Below, one piece after another: positions 1 through 8,497 of a DNA stretch of 64,000 bases. Where the stretch lies: the NCBI GenBank assembly GCA_930367205.1, contig OV884014.1, positions 71,713,104 to 71,777,103 on the forward strand. The letters are read 5' to 3'. Origin of the DNA: Acanthosoma haemorrhoidale (taxonomy: Eukaryota; Arthropoda; Insecta; Hemiptera; Acanthosomatidae). Under the pieces are notes generated by a model, which searched no databases, was not told the DNA's origin, and was given only the letters and a program-made list of their open reading frames with translations. The translations under genes were made by a program, and so were the position numbers. Every line of letters begins with the position of its first letter. Position 1 is the first letter of the stretch.

Positions 1-2269
1 TCAGATCGGATAGGAGTAACCCATGCCCAGGTTGAGTCAGAGCTGATAAGGAACAGGCTGATAGTGACCTACAATGTAGTGTTTGTTTGTTCTGTCTGAT
101 AGCTGGCACCGCCTTTGACTTCATAGGAAATTTACTATTTGATGTTAAAAAAAAACGAGTCATCGTCACAATATAAAAACAGTTGTGTTGTATTGCCCTT
201 ACATGGGGATCCGAAGCTTGGTATATGACGGAATGGGATGAAAACCACTTATTCACTTTTGATAGAACAATCTCAGAAAATATACTGAGCAGTCTGGATA
301 GAAGAAGGCTAAAGAAAAGACAACTATGATAAGATTGCCCGAGACAGCAGGCTCCTTTGGGCTAGCCCTGAAAAACGTTTCAAAAATCCTCAAGGGATTG
401 ACGATAGATGTTCTGCACAAGGCAAAGGAGTGACTGCAGACTAAGCAATAGCCTACTACAGCAATTAACGAGTACGACTAAAACATCCATCAAACGTACT
501 TATTATTTTTAAGAGTTATTTTAAATGGGACGAATTCCTAGAGCATTGATTTTTATTGGTTACTCAATGTTCTATAAACAAAGTTGAGTACATGCAATCT
601 GGTACATTTCGTTTAATTTAGTGTGACGTACTCATTTAATAAAGACAAAGCAATAATAATAACAGAGCCAAAAATACATTCAACATATTTAAAAATGCAA
701 GACAAAATAAAATAAAAAATATAGTACTGCCAAATTTTATACGTAACATATGAGCTCAAGCAATCCCAAAGCACCCTTAATTAAGCAGTCTAGTAACTGA
801 TGATGAATTTTTCTGGAATTCTTCCCATCTTAATACTATAGTCCTTACTTAAATGCCTTGAAAGCCTCCTATTCACACACTTCCTGACAACTCAGATACG
901 AGATTGCTATAATAGGTCCTTTGTATAATTTTTTATTGTTACTATTATCTTAGTTTATTAACTATTTTCGATTATTGTGACTTAAATGTTCTGCCAATAA
1001 ATTCAAAGGTGCAAACCTTTTAAATAGTAACCACTAATATTTATGTAAATAATTATATCAATATTACTTTTAATAGTGTATTATACATATTTTGTTTTTA
1101 GATAAATTCTTGAATATTTTTAATTTAAGGTATACCTTTTTGTTTTTTATTATTATTTTATTTTCTCCTCCTATGTGATGTATTGTTTTTTTTTTTGTAG
1201 GTCAGATCTGAACTTATTTCTTTTTGTACTCTTTTTACTTAGATCCTCTTCTATATATTTACAAATAAACAAATGAATACATATTTCTCTCACTGTTTTT
1301 AGAGTAAATCCTTTTCGCTGAACACTATTCTTTTGGACTCGTCAATAATTATTTAATTTGCCTAATGAGCTCTCTAAGACGCCTGACTAACAAATCCACA
1401 CAGCCCTGAGACTTTTCCCCTGCTTTTCACAAGTAACAACCCAATCCATTAACTGTCATTGGAGCGGGGACTTTATGATCACTAAAGCTTTCGGCCCTGA
1501 TGAACTGGACAATAAAGCTGCTACCTTGAAGGCCAGAAGCCGTAAACCATCCCATTGGCATTAACCTGAGGTCGCTGGGTCTCTACCCCATAAATTTGAA
1601 CACTCATTTCTCCTCTACTTCCCACTTTACAACTTTCTTGGAAAAAATCTTTGACTCGAGGTCAAATTGATTATTCGCAGTAACCGGTTGTCATCGTTTT
1701 CCGAAAGGCTGTCAATCGCTACCCTTTTTCGTTTTTCTGCTATCTATTACTCCCTGAACAGTTGTTTGTTTTGTTTTTTGTTTTTTTCAAGTTTATTAAT
1801 TAATGATTTACACTTTTTCTGAGAAGCACCATAAACTATACAGAGGCCGTATACATGTCTCATGATGGCTACAATAACGTCAAAACTCATTTTTGAGCTA
1901 ATACTACATTTATTATATTATTATATTACTAATATTAATATTACAGGCTAAGTTTGAATCTATATTCATGCATGGAGTCTATCCCTCTCTGTAATACCAA
2001 ATTTGTTCATTAGAAAATAGTATCGTTATTTCAGAGAGTCGATTTTCTTCCAAAACCGAAAATATAGGATTTTTGAGTTGTGACGTTATTGTAGCCGACT
2101 TTGCATTCTCTTTGTACTTTTAATAAGTGATGGATTTAACAGTATAAAGTAAATAAGAAAAACTAGACAAAAATAGAGGAAAAATAAATAAAAGATTTAA
2201 GTAAATAATCAAATAAATTCAAAATTTAATTTGGTAATGTTACTCCAACAATATATGTGTTGTGCGTTT
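1..2269. other. AT-rich unique sequence, no gene seen
   Basis: I find no credible coding region here. Most of it is AT-rich with long A and T runs. A less AT-rich patch at about 1380-1700 has mixed composition and no long open frame. It could be a conserved noncoding element or an old repeat, but nothing identifies it. Confidence 0.5.
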
Positions 2270-2590
2270 TTAGATGTATCTTTTGATAGAATGCTTACTG
2301 TAATTGCCTATTTCTCTTATTACTGGGTTTTCCGATATGGAAGTTAGAAAAAATAAATTCTCTATCTGAGTGTGTACACAGTGCTGAATGGTGGGTAATT
2401 GTAGGTCGGTTAGCATGGTGGTTATATCGGTGTATCGAGGGTAATTGTCAATTATGTCCATCTTGATATTTTGTACGACTTCCAATTTGCCATTTGAAGT
2501 CCGAGTATAACTCTGAACTGGTGCAGGATATGTTATTGTAGGGCGGATTACTGATTTATGGAGTATCAATCTTGTTTTCAGGTGTCAGCT
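2270..2590 (-). pseudogene. Remnant of a non-LTR retrotransposon reverse transcriptase (C-terminal part)
   Basis: The minus strand reads about 100 residues resembling the segment just after the RT palm in Jockey-type LINEs. Seen in order: a K-T-R-L-I-L-H-K-S-V-I-R-P block (family pattern L-I/L-Y-K-S-V-I-R-P), then T-Y-x-A-P-V, then K-L-E-V-V-Q-N, then Y-P-R-Y-T, then a D-L-Q-L-P-T-I block. The family usually has this region 100-200 residues from the end of ORF2. The catalytic A-D-D box and everything upstream are absent, and nothing LINE-like flanks it. It is therefore an isolated relic, more diverged than the two LINE families elsewhere in the window. The open frame survives for about 100 codons, possibly by chance. 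The clade call is inference from motif order. Confidence 0.7.
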
Positions 2591-3237
2591 TAGATTTTGT
2601 TTGGAACTTGGTAGACATTTTTACTACTGAGAATTTCACTTCTGTAGCATTTATTTTTTAAGTGGTTTGTGAATGTGACCTGACGATGAAAAATTACTCA
2701 TATTTAGTGAGTGGAATGGGACCATGCTAGTTAGGAATTGTATAAATTGTTAGTAATATGGATAGGTGAGAAAGCCTTCCTTGAGTGACATTCTTTTTAG
2801 GTGAGAGGGGAGACGTTATCTTACTGGAGGTACCTGATTAGGGGTAACGTGATTACTCCATAAGAACTTAACTGTTCTTAGAGAGCAGAAAAATAGCTAC
2901 TAAAATGTAAGAAATTTATATAATTTATTATGAAAATACTTTTTCAGAAATCAAATTTAAAGAAAGTGTCCAGGTCACCCCTGAACACAAACCGGGAGTC
3001 TCAAACAGGTATAAGATTGAATCCTTAATCGTTTTTCTGGTTATTTGGTCTAAGGTAACAGCCATAAAGGTCATATAAAATTTTTTATAACTGTGTTTAA
3101 AAACACCCCTGCTAACGATTTTTGTATTTTGGTTTAGGAATAATGATGGGAAGTGTGCGAAAAAAATAAAAATCTGTATTTTATAGATGTATTACATAAA
3201 TTTAATTTAGTACGTACTTAGGACATATATATATATA
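2591..3237. other. AT-rich spacer ending in a TA microsatellite
   Basis: No coding signal. The stretch ends in an alternating AT run at about 3225-3237 that was the insertion site of the Gypsy element which follows. The run resumes on the far side at 7849. Confidence 0.6.
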
Positions 3238-3460
3238 TGTAAGACAATTATTGAAGGTGGGGTGAATAAACTGAAATCAGTTTCTCTGTAAACAAAGAAA
3301 CGACAATTACAGTTTCTAACTAGCAATTCTCCATTTACACTATTTACATGTTCTGTTATCTCACATAACCTTCTCTATCTGATAACTGATGCTCCATCTG
3401 GTGGGGGCCAGTGGAAGCAGCACGGCAAATTCAAATGAAAGAGAGATCACTTTCATTACA
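3238..3460 (-). repeat. 3' LTR of the Gypsy element
   Basis: 223 bp, co-linear with 7626-7848 and about 99% identical (two mismatches, no gaps). It begins directly after the polypurine tract in the element's orientation. Its outer edge abuts the AT microsatellite. Confidence 0.93.
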
Positions 3461-3472
3461 TCTCCCCTCTCT
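3461..3472 (-). other. Polypurine tract
   Basis: The minus strand reads AGAGAGGGGAGA directly against the 3' LTR start TGTAATG. An uninterrupted purine run in this position is where plus-strand DNA synthesis is primed in LTR retrotransposons. It confirms the element's orientation. Confidence 0.85.
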
Positions 3473-3496
3473 GAGGTGAAAATTCTTTGAAAATTT

Positions 3497-6400
3497 TCAG
3501 TCTGGTAATATCGGAAGTAATTTTGTTATGTGAAAGAATCCAGTTTCTTGCTTTCCTCTTCCGGTATTAATTTTATATATTGAATTTGATATCTTTTCTG
3601 TTATTTCAAAGGGGCCAATTTTTAATTCATCTAGTTTATTCCTGTTTAATTTGTTGCCATTTTCTATATATACTGTATCTCCTGTGTTAAATTCCCAATG
3701 TTTTCTTGATTTATCAAATATTTTCTTGTTATATTCATGAGACTTTTTTGTTCTTTCTAAGGCTAATTTACTGTCATTCATCCAGTTTTCTTTATTGTTT
3801 CTTTTTTTTAATTCTTCAGGTAAAATGCTAGTATCTGTGCCATCCAATAAATACTTGGGTGGAAAACCAGTTACTGTATGTTCTGTTTCATTATATTTAT
3901 CCACACATTCTTTAGCGACTGTTGTCCAGGCTCTTTTCTTCCCTTTTTCGTTCATTTTACATCTGATTTTATTGACTAGAGTTTGATTTAGTCTTTCATT
4001 TAAACCATTGGAAAAGGGTGCATTAACTGCTGTAAATATCAATCGAACCTCCTTTTCCCTTAGGAAATCTTTGAATTCTCTTGAGTTGATTCCTGGGTAT
4101 TGATCTGTAAGTATTATACCTATTTTCTCTGTTTCCAGCACATTATTTACTAACTTGATGAAGTCAGTGGCACTCTGAGTTTTTGATGTTGAAATGAATG
4201 CATATCTTGTGAAGTGGTCAATAAGCAGGTGGAGGTATCTTTTTGTTGATCGTTGTCCTCCAAAACCTCCAATAGTGTCGATTGACATTATTTCGAATGG
4301 TTTTGTTGCTGGCCCTAGTTGTGACATTAGCCCATATTTTTCTTGCCCTCTGGATTTGTTTTTAATACATATTTCACAGGTTTTACATACTTTTTTTATA
4401 TTTGCAGTTATATTTTTTGCTGTGTAATAAGGGCATACCCTATTCATCATTTGTTTAATTCCTATATGGCACCATTCAGAATGTATTTCTTTAATGAATT
4501 CTAAACTTAAGTTTTCAGATAAAATTATCTTTTCTTTATTTCTTACTTTTTTATAGAACACTCCATCTTTTTCTATTAATTTTGTTTTGGTGTTTTGTAA
4601 TATTCTATTTTCCTCTTGATCTTTTTTAATTTCTTGTATTTTTATCAAATTAACTATTTTTAGGATTTCTTCTTTATTTTCAATTGGTTCTAATACCGGG
4701 TTTCTGCTCAAACTATCTGCTTCGGTATTATCCTTTCCCGGAATGTATTTAATTTCAAAATTGTATTGTGACAAATAGTAAGTTAATTCACCAAGTTCTT
4801 CATCCGTTCTTGCTCTTATGTTTAAATTTTCTAATGGTTTGTGATCTGAAAATACAGTGAATTTTCTTCCAATTAACCAGTATTGCCAATATTTTAATGC
4901 CTCTTTGATTGCCAAACACTCTAAATAAATTGCTTTTTTCCTTTTTTGCGGTTCGCTTAATTTTTTTGAAAAGTATGCTACTGGCTTTTCTTTTCCATTG
5001 TTTTGTACTTGTTTCAAAACTGCACCAATACCTTCTAGAGATGCATCTGTATAAATTCTTATTGGTAAATCATTATCAAATATTTCTAACACTGGTTGGG
5101 AACATAGCAATTTCTTTACTTCTGCAAAGGATTTTTCACACTCTTCCGTCCATAAGAATTTTTCATTTTTCCTTAATAATTTATGCAGTGGATCTAGCAA
5201 TATCGAGCTTTTTGGTATATACTCGTGATAAAAATTAATTTTTCCTAAAAATTGTCTGATGTTCTTTTGGGTTTTTGGAGTTGGAAAGTTTTTTATTGAA
5301 ATTAAGTTGTCCTTTATTGGTCTTACTGTATTGTGTTGTATTATGTGTCCAAGGTATTTTGCTGATTCTGCTGCAAATGTACATTTTTTAAATTTTAATC
5401 GGAAACCTTCATTGACTATTGCTTTTATTACTTTTTCTATATGTTCTATATGTTCTGTGAATGATTTCGAAAAAATTAAGATGTCATCTATATAATTTTC
5501 TGAAAAGTCTTTTAAATTGTGCTTTCTTAAGATGTTGGATAAAATTCTTTGGAAAATAGCTGGTGATGTCTTTAAACCATAGGGTAGGCATGTCCATTGG
5601 AAGTGCCCTTCTTGTGTGACAAATCCTGTTTTCTGTCTATCTTCAATGCGTAATGGAATTGACCAAAAAGCGGAATTTATATCTAGTGTGGTGAAGTATT
5701 TGCAGTTTCTTGTTTGTATTATTAAATCATCTATTAATGGGAATGGTTGAGCTTGTGGTATAACTAGTTTGTTCAATTCACGAAAATCTATACATAATCT
5801 TGATCGCTTGTTTTCATCTCTTTTGAATGCTAAGGTTACGGGGGCTGCGAATGGACTATAGGACTCTTCAATTAGATCATTTTGTAATAATTTTGCCACC
5901 TGATCTTCTATTTCCTTCTTATCTGCTATAGTGCATCTATAAGGCCTTTTGCTGCAGAATCTGTCCACCAGTAAGTCAATTCTAGCTTCGTAATCCTTAA
6001 CCGTGCCCACATCATATTTGTTCCTGGCAAATACTGTACTGTACTTTTCTATCAGTCTTTCTATCGTAATCTTTCTCATATTATCTAAGTGATCTAATTT
6101 TATTTTGAACCCGTCTTCTTCGATATGTTCATTAAAATTCACTTTAACTTCTTCATTTTTTTCTTTCTTTTTCTCAGTATTTCCTGTTTCATCTTCTTTC
6201 TTCTGTAATATTTGTAGATTCTCATTTTGAATTAATCTAAAATTTTTGATAATATCTAATCCTATAAGAAAATCTTCAAAATCATCTCTCTCTACAATGA
6301 ACACATCAACATATTTTTCTATCTCAAAAATTTTCACTTTTATGGTTACTAAACCTTTTGTTTGTGTCACACCATTGACTGTTTTTAAATATATCTTATT

Positions 6401-6538
6401 AACATCTTCTGTTTTTTTCTTTATCTTAATTAATTTTGTATTTATTAGAGAGACTTGGGATCCTGGATCATATGTCCCATTTACCTGTAACTTCTCTTCT
6501 AATAATATTTTTACTTTAATCAATGGTGTGATTATTCG
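3497..6538 (-). CDS. pol: Gypsy pol polyprotein: protease, reverse transcriptase, RNase H, integrase
   Basis: The frame is open for about 1013 codons from the frameshift point to TGA. Residue numbers count from the TTG codon at 6523. The aspartic protease has D19-P-G-S, where D-T/S-G is usual, then F-L-I-G-L-D near 85-90. RT has T-T-L-D281-I-N, the L-P-Y-G-L block near 313-317, and Y-I-D-D at 344-347. RNase H has Y-T-D492, E535, D560 and D603. Integrase has a zinc site H681-x4-H686 with C713-x2-C716, then D749, D807 and E843, with exactly 35 residues between the last two (DD35E). A G-P-F motif near 970 matches the GPY/F module, and there is no chromodomain. The second integrase aspartate sits in T-D-Q-Y-P-G rather than the usual T-D-N/R-G. 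There is no ATG near the 5' end, so expression needs a -1 shift from gag. The product would replicate and integrate the element inside virus-like particles. Confidence 0.95.
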   Translation of the reverse strand, partial: RIITPLIKVKILLEEKLQVNGTYDPGSQVSLINTKLIKIKKKTEDVNKIYLKTVNGVTQTKGLVTIKVKIFEIEKYVDVFIVERDDFEDFLIGLDIIKNFRLIQNENLQILQKKEDETGNTEKKKEKNEEVKVNFNEHIEEDGFKIKLDHLDNMRKITIERLIEKYSTVFARNKYDVGTVKDYEARIDLLVDRFCSKRPYRCTIADKKEIEDQVAKLLQNDLIEESYSPFAAPVTLAFKRDENKRSRLCIDFRELNKLVIPQAQPFPLIDDLIIQTRNCKYFTTLDINSAFWSIPLRIEDRQKTGFVTQEGHFQWTCLPYGLKTSPAIFQRILSNILRKHNLKDFSENYIDDILIFSKSFTEHIEHIEKVIKAIVNEGFRLKFKKCTFAAESAKYLGHIIQHNTVRPIKDNLISIKNFPTPKTQKNIRQFLGKINFYHEYIPKSSILLDPLHKLLRKNEKFLWTEECEKSFAEVKKLLCSQPVLEIFDNDLPIRIYTDASLEGIGAVLKQVQNNGKEKPVAYFSKKLSEPQKRKKAIYLECLAIKEALKYWQYWLIGRKFTVFSDHKPLENLNIRARTDEELGELTYYLSQYNFEIKYIPGKDNTEADSLSRNPVLEPIENKEEILKIVNLIKIQEIKKDQEENRILQNTKTKLIEKDGVFYKKVRNKEKIILSENLSLEFIKEIHSEWCHIGIKQMMNRVCPYYTAKNITANIKKVCKTCEICIKNKSRGQEKYGLMSQLGPATKPFEIMSIDTIGGFGGQRSTKRYLHLLIDHFTRYAFISTSKTQSATDFIKLVNNVLETEKIGIILTDQYPGINSREFKDFLREKEVRLIFTAVNAPFSNGLNERLNQTLVNKIRCKMNEKGKKRAWTTVAKECVDKYNETEHTVTGFPPKYLLDGTDTSILPEELKKRNNKENWMNDSKLALERTKKSHEYNKKIFDKSRKHWEFNTGDTVYIENGNKLNRNKLDELKIGPFEITEKISNSIYKINTGRGKQETGFFHITKLLPILPD

Positions 6539-7605
6539 TTTTTTTGTTCTGTATTTAGATCTACTTCTAATACTGAGTTGCTTCCCAGTATTCTAGTTTC
6601 ATATTTGTCTCTCTTTTTAAACCAGCATGAAGCTTCTGGATGATATCTGATGCCTTTGTTTAATTGTTCACAATTATTGCATGGCCTTTTTTCTTGAAAT
6701 TTATTTTTACTAAAAAGTTTTTCATCTTTCTTTTTCATAAAATTATTTTTGTTCGCTAGACCCTCACATTTTCTAATTTCATGAAGTAATTTGGTTGAAT
6801 TCTCACATTTTTCCTTATCTAACTTATTTCTAATGAACTCAGGTAAGCCTGCAGCTATAAGCATCACTAAAGTCTGTGAACTAATATTCTCATCCATATC
6901 TAACAATAATTTCTCTTTTTTCATGGCGTATTCCATCAGTAGACCTTCTTTAAACCTATATGATATAGCATGCATTCCTGTACTCCATCCTTGGTCTTCA
7001 AAAGTTTCCAAAAATTTTTCTTTCCACTCAGACCACACAGAGTCCATTGTTAATATTGTTAGGGTTGCTGAGTACCAGTCTAAGCATGACTTTTCCAAAA
7101 ACAACCTTAATATCTCAATCATATTACTGTCTGCATTGATTCCACATCTTCTACATTCTTTCTCAAACATCTCTAGCCACTGTTTAGCATTTGAGTGTTT
7201 ACATGTAAACTTCTCAACCATGAACTTCTCTGCTATATGTTTTAAATTTAGCTCATTCTCTTTATTTTGTGTGGATTCAACCATCTTATCTTTATTCACT
7301 ACTTGTTCTAAATATAAATTATCAAACATTACATTACCTTCTTCATCAAAATATATTGTTTTCATTTTCTCGGTTAATGTAATCCAGACTCTCTTCTGTT
7401 GACCTCTTTGAGTAAAACTGTTCCTCAATCTTTTATAAATAAGTGTCTTAGTCAATTCTTCATGATCACTCATAAAGCTTTTCTCATGGGGCAACACATA
7501 TTCTTCGTTTTCTTCTGTTTTAATTGTGGTAATTGAGAGAACATTTGTCTTCTTATCCTTCGGTGATCCCACAAAGTTAAAGGTGAATTGCAGTCTTTTC
7601 GCCAT
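6532..7605 (-). CDS. gag: Gypsy gag polyprotein (capsid/nucleocapsid)
   Basis: 357 codons from the ATG at 7605, the first ATG after the LTR and only 20 nt from it. The open frame runs back into the LTR, but only through non-ATG codons. The protein is highly charged. Its central region (W-L-E-M-F-E, later W-S-E-W-K-E-K-F) resembles the retrotransposon-gag capsid fold. Near the C-terminus, at about residues 309-327, one zinc knuckle has the spacing C-x2-C-x9-H-x4-C, longer than the standard C-x2-C-x4-H-x4-C. Gag would form the particle and bind the RNA. The last codons carry the frameshift site into pol. The capsid assignment rests on position and weak motifs, while the knuckle is directly visible. 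Confidence 0.88.
   Translation of the reverse strand: MAKRLQFTFNFVGSPKDKKTNVLSITTIKTEENEEYVLPHEKSFMSDHEELTKTLIYKRLRNSFTQRGQQKRVWITLTEKMKTIYFDEEGNVMFDNLYLEQVVNKDKMVESTQNKENELNLKHIAEKFMVEKFTCKHSNAKQWLEMFEKECRRCGINADSNMIEILRLFLEKSCLDWYSATLTILTMDSVWSEWKEKFLETFEDQGWSTGMHAISYRFKEGLLMEYAMKKEKLLLDMDENISSQTLVMLIAAGLPEFIRNKLDKEKCENSTKLLHEIRKCEGLANKNNFMKKKDEKLFSKNKFQEKRPCNNCEQLNKGIRYHPEASCWFKKRDKYETRILGSNSVLEVDLNTEQKNE
6538..6544 (-). promoter_or_regulatory. Canonical -1 ribosomal frameshift heptamer (A AAA AAC)
   Basis: In the gag frame the minus strand reads CAA AAA AAC GAA TAA. The heptamer A-AAA-AAC is in exact X-XXY-YYZ phase, and the gag stop follows two codons later. Slipping back one base puts the ribosome in the pol frame at CGA, which then stays open for about 1013 codons. 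I did not test for a downstream pseudoknot. Confidence 0.85.
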
Positions 7606-7615
7606 TGTAACTCCT

Positions 7616-7625
7616 ATTGTCGTTT
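7616..7625 (-). other. Putative self-primer binding site
   Basis: Directly after the 5' LTR the minus strand reads AAACGACAAT. This is the exact reverse complement of ATTGTCGTTT inside the LTR (7686-7695, minus strand). No TGG-starting tRNA-complementary sequence follows the LTR. In Tf1-type elements the first 10-11 nt of the RNA fold back onto such a site and prime minus-strand DNA synthesis. The complementarity is seen; the mechanism is inferred. Confidence 0.65.
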
Positions 7626-7848
7626 TGTAAGACAATTATTGAAGGTGGGGTGAATAAACTGAAATCAGTTTCTCTGTAAACAAAGAAACGACAATTACAG
7701 TTTCTAACTAGCAATTCTCCATTTACACTATTTACATGTTCTGTTATCTCACATAACCTTCTCTATCTGATAACTGCTGCTCCATCTGGTGGGGGCCAAT
7801 GGAAGCAGCACGGCAAATTCAAATGAAAGAGAGATCACTTTCATTACA
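7626..7848 (-). repeat. 5' LTR of the Gypsy element
   Basis: 223 bp with TGT...ACA ends. It matches the other LTR except for two substitutions, located where the plus strand reads actgCtgct versus actgAtgct and gccAAtgg versus gccAGtgg. On the minus strand, a TATA-like GTAAATGG at 7719-7726 lies 31 nt upstream of the predicted RNA 5' end at 7695. That makes U3 about 153 nt and R-U5 about 70 nt. A weak AATAAT near the 3' end is the only poly(A)-signal-like motif I see. Confidence 0.93.
7686..7726 (-). promoter_or_regulatory. Predicted LTR core promoter and RNA start
   Basis: A TATA-like GTAAATGG (7719-7726) lies 31 nt upstream of A7695. That base is the first of the 10-nt stretch complementary to the site after the LTR. 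Self-priming requires the RNA to start here, and the spacing fits a TATA-driven start. Only the sequence and spacing are seen. Confidence 0.45.
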
Positions 7849-8400
7849 TATATATATATTTTTTATTTTAAAACCTCTTTATTGATAAGATTTACAAAGA
7901 ACAAAAATTTTGATTTACAATTTTCTGCTCTTTCTGCGATGCGCTGATGCATTTGAAGGAGGGCATAAATATAATACAATTTCAGATTGAAGTTAAAAAG
8001 TCAACATATATACAATACTAGGTGATACTAGGCCACGGGTTGAGGACTTTCAGGTGACTCGCTCGTGAGTTTCTGAAATTTATTTCCGATCTTAGTCGGA
8101 TTTGTCTTCTTTTTAGGTCTTGGGCCTTAACAGTAATTTTTAAGCCGGTCGCTTCCTGGAAGTCTCTACTTGCACCTCCATCTCCCGAAAGTTCAATACT
8201 TCGAACACAATACGGTACAAATTATTTATTGGGGTACCGTCTCCATATAACTACACTGACACTTAAATAAACTAAAAGTTACCTTAGGTATCACCTCTCA
8301 CAAGCACAATGGTGGCCGAAACAACTGTTAGCAGACGATGTGATCACATCGGCTGCTAGTATTGAACTCTTAGCACATAAATATAACAATTTTCTTGATT
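7849..8400. other. AT microsatellite and probable retroelement 3' tail (minus strand)
   Basis: After the TA run, the minus strand carries an AATAAA (7878-7883) followed by an A-rich end. This resembles the 3' end of a retroelement or transcript pointing toward the Gypsy insertion. No coding frame was recognised to 8400, so the source is unknown. Confidence 0.3.
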
Positions 8401-8497
8401 TTATAAGCCAAAGGGAGCAGATGGCGGGATCGTGACTCAAAACCGGGACCTCCCCAAAAGTCACGATCATGCTAGTATATTTTTCTTTGGCTTATAA
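8401..8497. repeat. Nested palindrome / foldback sequence
   Basis: Outer arms TTATAAGCCAAAG (8401-8413) and its exact reverse complement (8485-8497) enclose inner arms GATCGTGACT (8428-8437) and its exact reverse complement (8459-8468). A 21-nt GC-rich centre separates the inner arms. It could be a small foldback element (MITE-like) or a structured RNA or DNA hairpin. Confidence 0.7.

Larger units (their letters stand above)
3238..7848 (-). mobile_element. Full-length Ty3/Gypsy LTR retrotransposon
   Basis: A complete 4.6-kb element on the minus strand: 5' LTR (7626-7848), a 20-nt leader, gag, pol in the -1 frame, a polypurine tract and the 3' LTR (3238-3460). The order protease, RT, RNase H, integrase within pol defines Ty3/Gypsy (Metaviridae). 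There is no envelope frame. Only about 25 nt separate the pol stop from the polypurine tract. The LTRs are 223 bp each, have TGT...ACA ends and differ at two positions, which implies a recent insertion. Both flanks are an AT microsatellite, with TATA directly outside each LTR. That suits a 4-bp TSD but cannot be proved inside a repeat. All catalytic motifs except the protease triad look canonical, so the copy may have been active recently. Confidence 0.95.

Noticed and set aside
3795..7402. Plus-strand frames of up to 203 codons across the Gypsy element
   Set aside because: They are antisense shadows of gag and pol, low-complexity in F, S and L, with no motifs.
3497..7605. Endogenous retrovirus with env
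   Set aside because: Only about 25 nt lie between the pol stop and the polypurine tract, so there is no room for an env gene.
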